Source of the DNA: Prevotellaceae bacterium
Lineage (GTDB): Bacteria > Bacteroidota > Bacteroidia > Bacteroidales > Bacteroidaceae
DNA: 5,407 nucleotides
NCBI GenBank assembly: GCA_905371275.1
Contig: CAJPLH010000138.1
Span: 1 to 5,407 of the forward strand
Direction of reading: 5' to 3'
Below the pieces are notes generated by a model. The model was not told the origin of the DNA. It made no database searches and saw only the letters and a program-made list of their open reading frames with translations. Below are positions 1-5,407 of this stretch, one piece after another. The translations under genes and the position numbers were made by a program. Position 1 is the stretch's first letter; the number at the start of each line of letters is the position of its first letter.

Positions 1-2172
1 GTCGTTGCTTATAGCAAAGACAGTACATTGTTGCAGGGAGTAGTTACTGATAGTACTGGTGTATTTCGTTTTGGGAAATCCTTGCCAATCAGTTACTTCT
101 GTTTCACTCGTATAGGGTATGAGACACAAAAGATAAACATAAACGCACTCCCTGCAAAAGTGGAAATGCGTCCTTTATCTTATACTTTGGGCGAGGTGAT
201 AGCAAGAGGACACAAAAGAAACATTAAATTGAGTAATCATCAACTAGAAGTCAATGTAGAAGGTACACCTTTGGCGCAACAATCGAGTATATTTCGACTG
301 TTGGCACAACTCCCTGGAGTCGCAGTGGATGGAGATGGAAGTGTAACATTACTTGGCGGAGGCAAGATTCTCATATTATTGGATAATAAAGAGAGCTTTT
401 CTCACGATGAATTAAAGTCAATAGACCCCAAAGTAATCAAGTCTATAACGCTTGAACGAAATCCGAGCCCAAGATATCGTGGCAGTGTAAATGCTGTACT
501 TCACATCAAAACTAAGCGTCAAAAAGATACTTTCACAGGTCAAGTGAAAAGTAAGGGTCAATTCAACCACGCTGTTTCATCTTTAGGAGATCTCTTGTTG
601 GGCTATGCCAATGATAAATACAATGTCAGTCTTCAGCTTAATCAGGGGAACAACCGTATGAACAATACACACAGCATTGAGGCTCAAGTCATTCCTCAGT
701 TGGAACTACAAACTCAACTTGCGGACACAATAAGTGATTTGTCAAGAAACATACTCATAAAGGCAAACTTTACTCCTCTTAAAACGTTGACTTGGGGGAT
801 TGGATATAATTTGTCAAGCAGCAAAATCAATAGTCATGGCGGAGATAACACGCGCTATAATGCAAGTAAACAAGGATGGCAAAATTTGGAGTCCAACACT
901 TCTGTTGATAACACAAGTGTCTTCCATCATTTTAATGCTTATACAGAGTGGAAAGCCTCCAATAGACTAAAACTTGAAATCAATGCTGATGCTATTGTCA
1001 AAGATCTGGAACGTCAGCAAATCACGAGAGAGAGGGAGAGGGGCAAAATAGAAAATCATCACCTCTCTACTAACGCATCTTATGCTCTTTTTCAACTTTC
1101 GCCATATCTATCTTATAGCTTTTCGGACAAGCACTTTCTTGAAGGAGGTGCCGATTTGTACCAAATAAAGGGGGATAGAAAGCAAACCACAGATGCGACT
1201 TATCCAAGTGTTGGTACTAACAACGAAAGAGTATATGCGGGGTATTTCAATTATTCATTCCCTCTAAGCAGGTGGAGTGCCTCTTTGGGGCTTCGTTTTG
1301 AGCATGCAAATAGTTCTCTATTAGTGCCCAATGAACCTCTGAACAGCATTAACCGTAGCTACAATGATGTTTTCTTTGTAGGAAAGATATCTGGAACGTT
1401 GGGAGCGTCAATGCACAATTTCAGTTTTACTTCAGGGACTCGCAGACCCAGTTTGGAAGACTTAAGCAACAATCGTTATTACTCTAACCAATTTGTTTCT
1501 TCAGATGCAAATCCCAACTTATTGCCAGAGAAGAACTATCGAGTAGGATATGAGTTTATGTATAATATCTTTTATCTTGCTGTAAACTATCAGTACTCAC
1601 GTGATCACATTGACAACTATGTTCAGAGAAAGGGTGATTTAGCGTCAGGTTACGTCATCTCCAAAACCAATTTTGATCACCATCATAGAGTCCAACTAAT
1701 GGGGAATGTGTCTAAGAGTTGGGGATGGTATTCTTCCAATTTATTAGGCATGGTGCAATATGAACAACTTGATGGTAGAAAATACAATCTAAGTATTAAG
1801 GAAAAACCATTGTTCTATACCCGACTAACTCAAACACTAACTGTGCCAAAATGGTGTGATATCGAATTGAACTATACTTATCGAAGTCCGCTAACAACAG
1901 GAAGCTTTGAAGTTGGGCAGCAACACCAGTTGGATATTGAAGTTCGCAAACAATTTTTAGGAGGGAAAATGGATGTGTCTATTCTTGGGACGGACCTTTT
2001 GAAAACAGCTTGGAATACAGGATTAACACAAATGGAGGGTGTCAGACTATATGACAAGAATTATAGCGATACTCGCAGTGTTTCTATCCAGCTCCGCTAT
2101 CGATTTAATCAAAAGGAAATCCGCCAAAGAAAGGATTCTGCAACCGAATCAATGAAGCGACTCAATATGTAA
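1..2172 (+). CDS. Outer-membrane beta-barrel protein, TonB-receptor-like (5' end outside window)
   Basis: The frame is open from base 1, so the true start and signal peptide lie upstream. The TTG at 28 is an internal Leu codon, because the nine residues before it (VVAYSKDST) continue a typical carboxypeptidase-regulatory-like fold. Counting from base 1, residues 1-60 are the end of that fold (KDSTLLQGVVTDSTGVF). Residues about 75-175 are plug-like, with LLAQLPGVAVDGDG near 99-112 and a closing NAVLHIKTKR near 164-173. Residues about 180-703 form the barrel, rich in alternating aromatic strands. It includes GLRFEH at 430-435 and an R-R-P-S-x-E-D-L...RYY...NPNLLPE block at 481-511, characteristic of the Bacteroidota 'outer membrane beta-barrel family' (PF14905-like). 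The last strand is LRYRFN, followed by a 20-residue polar tail ending at TAA. The protein should sit in the outer membrane; the ligand is unknown. No SusD-like lipoprotein gene follows it, which argues against a classic Sus glycan importer, but the upstream side is not visible. Family assignment is firm, function is not. Confidence 0.9.
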   Translation, partial: VVAYSKDSTLLQGVVTDSTGVFRFGKSLPISYFCFTRIGYETQKININALPAKVEMRPLSYTLGEVIARGHKRNIKLSNHQLEVNVEGTPLAQQSSIFRLLAQLPGVAVDGDGSVTLLGGGKILILLDNKESFSHDELKSIDPKVIKSITLERNPSPRYRGSVNAVLHIKTKRQKDTFTGQVKSKGQFNHAVSSLGDLLLGYANDKYNVSLQLNQGNNRMNNTHSIEAQVIPQLELQTQLADTISDLSRNILIKANFTPLKTLTWGIGYNLSSSKINSHGGDNTRYNASKQGWQNLESNTSVDNTSVFHHFNAYTEWKASNRLKLEINADAIVKDLERQQITRERERGKIENHHLSTNASYALFQLSPYLSYSFSDKHFLEGGADLYQIKGDRKQTTDATYPSVGTNNERVYAGYFNYSFPLSRWSASLGLRFEHANSSLLVPNEPLNSINRSYNDVFFVGKISGTLGASMHNFSFTSGTRRPSLEDLSNNRYYSNQFVSSDANPNLLPEKNYRVGYEFMYNIFYLAVNYQYSRDHIDNYVQRKGDLASGYVISKTNFDHHHRVQLMGNVSKSWGWYSSNLLGMVQYEQLDGRKYNLSIKEKPLFYTRLTQTLTVPKWCDIELNYTYRSPLTTGSFEVGQQHQLDIEVRKQFLGGKMDVSILGTDLLKTAWNTGLTQMEGVRLYDKNYSDTRSVSIQLRYRFNQKEIRQRKDSATESMKRLNM

Positions 2173-2241
2173 GATGAGAATACGATCTCAACAAGATTCT
2201 ATGGACTGTGGACCATCGTTTTTAGCAATGATAGCTAAACA

Positions 2242-2284
2242 TTATCCCAAATCGGTCATTAGATTCTGAACAGATTTGGGGTAA
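2242..2284. repeat. 12-bp inverted repeat with a 19-base loop
   Basis: The left arm TTATCCCAAATC (2242-2253) pairs with the right arm GATTTGGGGTAA (2273-2284). Eleven pairs are Watson-Crick and one is a T-G wobble (2245/2281); the core CCCAAATC/GATTTGGG is perfect over 8 bp. The loop spans 2254-2272. No T run follows on the plus strand, so it is a poor intrinsic terminator. It starts 70 bases past the barrel gene's stop and could be a 3'-end stabilising hairpin or part of a dispersed intergenic repeat. The role is not established. Confidence 0.5.
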
Positions 2285-2381
2285 AGGGAAAGAGTAGGGG
2301 AGGAGGATGCCCATTGGATGAGTAACAACAATGTGGCAAAGGAATGTGTATTATCAACTTGAAATGATAGTTGAATATAAC

Positions 2382-2418
2382 AAAAAGTGGCATTTCCGAT
2401 TTGGAAATGTCACTTTTC
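2382..2418. terminator. Bidirectional intrinsic terminator between convergent genes
   Basis: The left arm AAAAGTGGCATTTCC (2383-2397) and right arm GGAAATGTCACTTTT (2403-2417) pair over all 15 positions around a 5-base loop (GATTT, 2398-2402). The single wobble is G2390-T2410. Four Ts end the plus-strand stem and a further six-T run lies at 2424-2429. On the minus strand the five As at 2382-2386 become a U run right at the stem end, and the wobble becomes one C-A mismatch. It is about 210 bases after the barrel gene's stop and about 75 bases after the minus-strand gene's stop, which suits termination from both sides. Confidence 0.8.
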
Positions 2419-2434
2419 TGCGATTTTTTCACGC

Positions 2435-2472
2435 TTTCCCCTTGTTTCGACCCATATCATTATAGGGGGAAG
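2435..2472. repeat. Weak imperfect hairpin downstream of the minus-strand gene
   Basis: TTTCCCCTTGT (2435-2445) can pair with ATAGGGGGAAG (2462-2472) over 11 positions with three G-T wobbles; the perfect core is TTCCCC/GGGGAA. On the minus-strand transcript, where it would lie just after the stop at 2492, the wobbles become C-A mismatches and only the core remains strong. It could be chance, or an auxiliary 3'-end structure ahead of the main terminator. Confidence 0.25.
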
Positions 2473-2491
2473 TGGAAGATATTAGGAAGGG

Positions 2492-5407
2492 TTATTCCGC
2501 AATGAGCACGTAACCGAGTTTTTTCTTACCATCGAGTTTGATGGTGAGCGCTTTGGGGAAACGGACATGGCGCACATGAGCGGTTTCTTCGACGGCAGGG
2601 AGGGCATCGAGGAGGGCGCGATTGTAGATGCCATCGCCGTTGAAATCATTGATGGTGAAATAGCCCACGCCAAACGAGGTGAGGTTTTGGAAAAAGTGAG
2701 TGCCTTGCGAAGGATCAACGCGATAGTTGGTCAGGCCGGCTTCGACAATGATGCGTGCAGCCGAGATGTTAGGCCATTTCACAGGAATTCCCAACCACGA
2801 ATCGCTAGATCCCCATCGACCAGGCCCTACCAAGACGTAATGCTTGCCTTTGTCGAGGAATTTGGCATTGATGCGCGAAATTTCTTCTGCAATTAAAGGG
2901 TTATTGCCTGCGTTGTAGCCATCTGTTTTCACATAAACCACGTCTGCGATGTCGTCCATTTGTCCGTGTCCGAGGGCGTTGTCGCTTTGGAGCAAGATGT
3001 TTTCGGTGCGAATCTCGGAGAGATCGATATGGACATCGCATTTCACATCAACCATGGGGCGGATTTGCAGCAGATAGAACACGCAACTGCGGGTGGCGGC
3101 ATCGACTTCCACGGCAAATTCGATTTCCACTGGACGGCGCATCGCTTCTTGTCCGAGATGCAACACCTCGCGGAGGAGATGAGGGAGCGGCACCACATCG
3201 TGTTCCAGCACTCCGACAAAACTGATGATTTTTCTTCCTTCGGGATAGACTCCGGGATAGATGACTTGGTCGGTGGGATTGTAGGTGGAGGCCAGATATT
3301 GCAACGCACCGTCTTTGTCGGCTTCGCGCACGGAGAGTTTCAAGAGATTAAACGCATCGTCGACAGAGAAATTTTCTCCCATATTCTTCAAATCGAGGGC
3401 ATAGAATCGTGTTTGCGTTTCGCGCAAAGCCATTTCAGTGTCCGACATCTGCAACACTTTTCCAGGATGGTGCGGACAGATGCGCAAGGTTTGTCCACCG
3501 TCTACAATATATTTTCCCAATCCGAGGGCTAGACTCACGATTCCCTCTTCGGCAAGCTCGTCCCCGATGGGATAGTAGTTGAGGGAGCGTCCCACACCCG
3601 ATATGCTGGGATAGTAGCGATCACCATATTGTCGTCCCACAACTTCTTGCAAAATCACGGCCATTTTTTCTTGGTCTATGACGTTGCGTGTGGCTTGCAT
3701 ATAGGCTTTGGAGTCTTTGAAAAAGACAGAGGCATAAACGCCTTTGATGGCATCGCAGAGCATATGGAGCATGCGGTGGCGATTGTCGAGAAGGGGCACC
3801 ATGTAGGTGTTGTAAATGCCGGCAAAGGGTTGATAGTGGCTGTCTTCGAGCAACGAACTGGAGCGGACGGCAATGGGACTACTGGTGGCTTCGATGAAGG
3901 TGAGGATGTCGCCTTCTAAACTTGCAGGGAGTGTGGCGCGGCGGAAGGCATCGAGGATGACGGTATCGTCGGCATCGGAAAGTGCGAGCTGATAGAGGTT
4001 GTTGTGGTCCATGAATTCCTCGAAGAGGTCGGTGCAGAGCACTACAGTCTTGGGAATCATGACGGTGGCATTGTCGAACTGATTGAGTTCGGGGTGGTGT
4101 TTGACGATGTTGTCGATGAAGGCAAGGCCGCGGCCTTTCCCTCCGAGAGAACCTTCGCCGATGCGTGCAAAATTAGAATAGCGGTCGAAACGATCGCGAC
4201 GGAACACGGCAACGACTCCTTGGTTTTTCATGCGGCGATAATCGACGATGGCTTCAAAGATGGCGCGACGGTGGGCATCGATGTCTTGGAGTTCTTCCCA
4301 AGAGAGTTGTTTGACGAACTCGGCCGCGGGGAACATTGCTCGACTGCGCAACCAGCGCGAAACGTGGTTGCGTGTGATGTGATAGAGTAAGGACTCGGCC
4401 GGTACGGTGAGAATGGCGGATTGCATCTCTTTCAAATTGTTAGCGCGCATCACCTCTTGGTGAGTTTGCGGATCGCGGAAGATGAAATCACCAAACCCGA
4501 ATCGTTGTTTCACCACTTCGCGGAGGTCGACAGCCATTTTCTTGGAATTCTTGTCGATGAAGTCGGCATTGTAGGCTTTGGCTTGAAGGGCATTTTCGGA
4601 CTCTGCCGATTCGAGAATGAGGGGCAAAAAGGGATCGCGCTTGCGCAATTCGGCTAAGAGTTGCACACCGGCTTGTGGAACTACCACTCCTCCACGGGGA
4701 TAGCGCGCATCGGTGATGACCCCTAATACGTTGTTGGGATGGCGGTTGTAGAGGGTTGTGGCTTCTTCGTAGGTGCGCGCCAACACGATTTTGGGACGTC
4801 CGCGCATGCGGAGGGTGCGTTGGTGTTCGTTGAGGGCTTCGGTGGCGAACTCCATGCTTTGTTGGAGCACGAATTTGTATAACTCGGGCAGGACGGAGGA
4901 ATAGAAGCGTATGTTGTCTTCTACAAGGATGATTTGTTGCACACCACCTTCTTCGATGTCGTGATCGAGATTCATTTTGTCTTCAATCAATTTGATGATG
5001 GAGAGCAATAAATCGGTGTTTCCCAACCAGCAGAAGACGTATTCGAAGTCGGAAAGGTCTTCGTGCTCGATGCGCGCTGTTATGCCGTGGCTGAAGGGGG
5101 TGAGTACAACAAGGGGGATGTGCTGGAAGCGATGTTTGATGCCGCGTGCGATGTCGAAGGTGTCGCTGTTGTCAGTGCCGGGCATGACGATGATGAGGTC
5201 GAAGGAGTTGCGGTGGAGTTCTCCCCAGGCTTCGGTCTCTGTGCTTACTTGAGTGAAACGTGGTGGATAGCGCAAGGAGAGTGCGGCATATTCGTTGAAG
5301 AGTTTCTCGTCTATACGTCCATCGTCTTCGAGCATGAAGGCGTCGTAGGGATTGGCAATGAGCAGCACATTGAATATGCGCCGCGTCATGAGATTGACAA
5401 ACGAGGT
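2492..5407 (-). CDS. Tandem receiver-like / PEP-synthase-type ATP-binding domain protein (5' end outside window)
   Basis: The frame stays open past the ATG at 5387-5389 to the window edge. The six residues before that Met (TSFVNL) look like coding sequence, so the true start is probably upstream. Counting from that Met, residues about 6-140 are a receiver-like fold with no Asp at the phosphoacceptor site. Residues 151-293 are a second receiver with E157/D158, D227 (ITDARYP), S261 and K280 in place. Residues about 300-400 are a helical linker (YHITRNHVSRWLRSR). Residues about 405-780 are a PPDK_N-type ATP-binding domain: GGKGRG (K418), PIAVRSSSLLED (R509, E515, D516), FAGIYNTY, VYASVFF, MAVILQEVVG, GLGKYIVDGG, EIEF (E757) and LLQIRPM (Q775, R777). 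Residues 781-965 are an unassigned C-terminal domain with GPGRWGSSDSW and SQGTHFFQN. There is no phosphohistidine motif or PEP/pyruvate barrel, so it should not be called PEP synthase. It is probably a cytoplasmic ATP-using signalling or phosphotransfer protein with unknown substrate. No signal peptide or membrane segment is seen; the stop is TAA. Confidence 0.9.
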   Translation of the reverse strand, partial: TSFVNLMTRRIFNVLLIANPYDAFMLEDDGRIDEKLFNEYAALSLRYPPRFTQVSTETEAWGELHRNSFDLIIVMPGTDNSDTFDIARGIKHRFQHIPLVVLTPFSHGITARIEHEDLSDFEYVFCWLGNTDLLLSIIKLIEDKMNLDHDIEEGGVQQIILVEDNIRFYSSVLPELYKFVLQQSMEFATEALNEHQRTLRMRGRPKIVLARTYEEATTLYNRHPNNVLGVITDARYPRGGVVVPQAGVQLLAELRKRDPFLPLILESAESENALQAKAYNADFIDKNSKKMAVDLREVVKQRFGFGDFIFRDPQTHQEVMRANNLKEMQSAILTVPAESLLYHITRNHVSRWLRSRAMFPAAEFVKQLSWEELQDIDAHRRAIFEAIVDYRRMKNQGVVAVFRRDRFDRYSNFARIGEGSLGGKGRGLAFIDNIVKHHPELNQFDNATVMIPKTVVLCTDLFEEFMDHNNLYQLALSDADDTVILDAFRRATLPASLEGDILTFIEATSSPIAVRSSSLLEDSHYQPFAGIYNTYMVPLLDNRHRMLHMLCDAIKGVYASVFFKDSKAYMQATRNVIDQEKMAVILQEVVGRQYGDRYYPSISGVGRSLNYYPIGDELAEEGIVSLALGLGKYIVDGGQTLRICPHHPGKVLQMSDTEMALRETQTRFYALDLKNMGENFSVDDAFNLLKLSVREADKDGALQYLASTYNPTDQVIYPGVYPEGRKIISFVGVLEHDVVPLPHLLREVLHLGQEAMRRPVEIEFAVEVDAATRSCVFYLLQIRPMVDVKCDVHIDLSEIRTENILLQSDNALGHGQMDDIADVVYVKTDGYNAGNNPLIAEEISRINAKFLDKGKHYVLVGPGRWGSSDSWLGIPVKWPNISAARIIVEAGLTNYRVDPSQGTHFFQNLTSFGVGYFTINDFNGDGIYNRALLDALPAVEETAHVRHVRFPKALTIKLDGKKKLGYVLIAE

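Larger units (their letters stand above)
2173..2491. other. Intergenic region between convergent genes
   Basis: This 319-base stretch lies between the two stop codons. I found no credible gene in it: frames are short and none resembles a known protein. It contains three inverted repeats (2242-2284, 2383-2417 and 2435-2472). The middle one looks like a terminator serving both sides. Since both flanking genes end here, no promoter for either is expected, and I see no convincing Bacteroidota-type promoter (TTTG / TAnnTTTG). Confidence 0.75.

Noticed and set aside
28..30. TTG as the start codon of the barrel gene
   Set aside because: The same frame is open to base 1, and the upstream residues complete a regulatory-fold strand. 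A start here would leave no signal peptide for an outer-membrane protein.
1675..1686. His-rich run DHHHR in the barrel as a metal-binding site
   Set aside because: It is a single short cluster in a predicted barrel loop, with no second cluster or known metal-receptor signature.
2221..2239. Small inverted repeat TTTAGC...GCTAAA
   Set aside because: Only 6 bp and A/T-rich; no supporting context.
2354..2374. Small inverted repeat TCAACT...AGTTGA
   Set aside because: A 6-bp stem with a 9-base loop and no T run in an A/T-rich gap is within chance expectation.
2482..3873. Short minus-strand open frames in another phase (2482-2718, 3043-3309, 3676-3873)
   Set aside because: They overlap the main minus-strand gene in a different phase and encode low-complexity Ser/Pro/Met/Cys-rich peptides typical of out-of-frame translation.
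3050..4177. Annotation of the minus-strand gene as PEP synthase or pyruvate phosphate dikinase
   Set aside because: Only the ATP-binding part is present. The phosphohistidine motif and the PEP/pyruvate-binding barrel are missing from the visible sequence, and the C-terminus is a different domain.
2567..5252. Several plus-strand open frames (2567-2896, 2960-3532, 3629-3919, 4004-4390, 4421-4657, 4977-5252) opposite the large minus-strand gene
   Set aside because: They lie wholly inside a strongly supported conserved coding gene on the other strand. Their predicted proteins show no recognisable domain, and long antisense frames are expected from the codon bias of that gene.
5387..5389. ATG as the true start of the minus-strand gene
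   Set aside because: The frame continues to the window edge with plausible residues (TSFVNL), and similar proteins, as I remember them, begin further upstream. The Met is kept only as a numbering origin.

Overview
The window holds two large convergent protein-coding genes, each cut at its 5' end by a window edge, with a 319-base non-coding gap between them. The left gene is an outer-membrane beta-barrel of the carboxypeptidase-regulatory-domain/plug/barrel type. That architecture, and the close resemblance of the right-hand protein to proteins remembered from Bacteroides and relatives, point to a Bacteroidota chromosome, most likely Bacteroidales (Prevotella/Bacteroides-like). This assignment comes from recognising protein families by eye, not from a search.

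Layout. 1-2172 (+): the 3' part (723 codons plus stop) of a TonB-receptor-like outer-membrane protein. It has the end of an N-terminal carboxypeptidase-D-like regulatory fold, a plug-like domain, a long beta-barrel and a short polar tail. 2173-2491: non-coding, with a strong 15-bp hairpin (2383-2417) flanked by A and T runs, placed to terminate both convergent genes. It also has a 12-bp inverted repeat with a larger loop (2242-2284) and a weaker stem at 2435-2472. 2492-5407 (-): nearly all (971 codons plus stop) of a multidomain protein. It has two tandem response-regulator receiver-like domains, a helical linker, a PEP-synthase/PPDK-type ATP-binding domain, and a C-terminal domain that I cannot assign. 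It lacks the phosphohistidine and PEP/pyruvate barrel domains of true PEP synthase or PPDK.

The genes show no sign of working together: they converge, share only a terminator region and differ in base composition (about 40% G+C in a sampled line of the left gene, about 50% in two sampled lines of the right). The right-hand gene is the most interesting part. It looks like a signalling protein that joins a phosphorylatable receiver to an ATP-dependent phosphotransfer fold with no visible phospho-carrier. No RNA genes, mobile elements, CRISPR arrays or further small genes could be supported.
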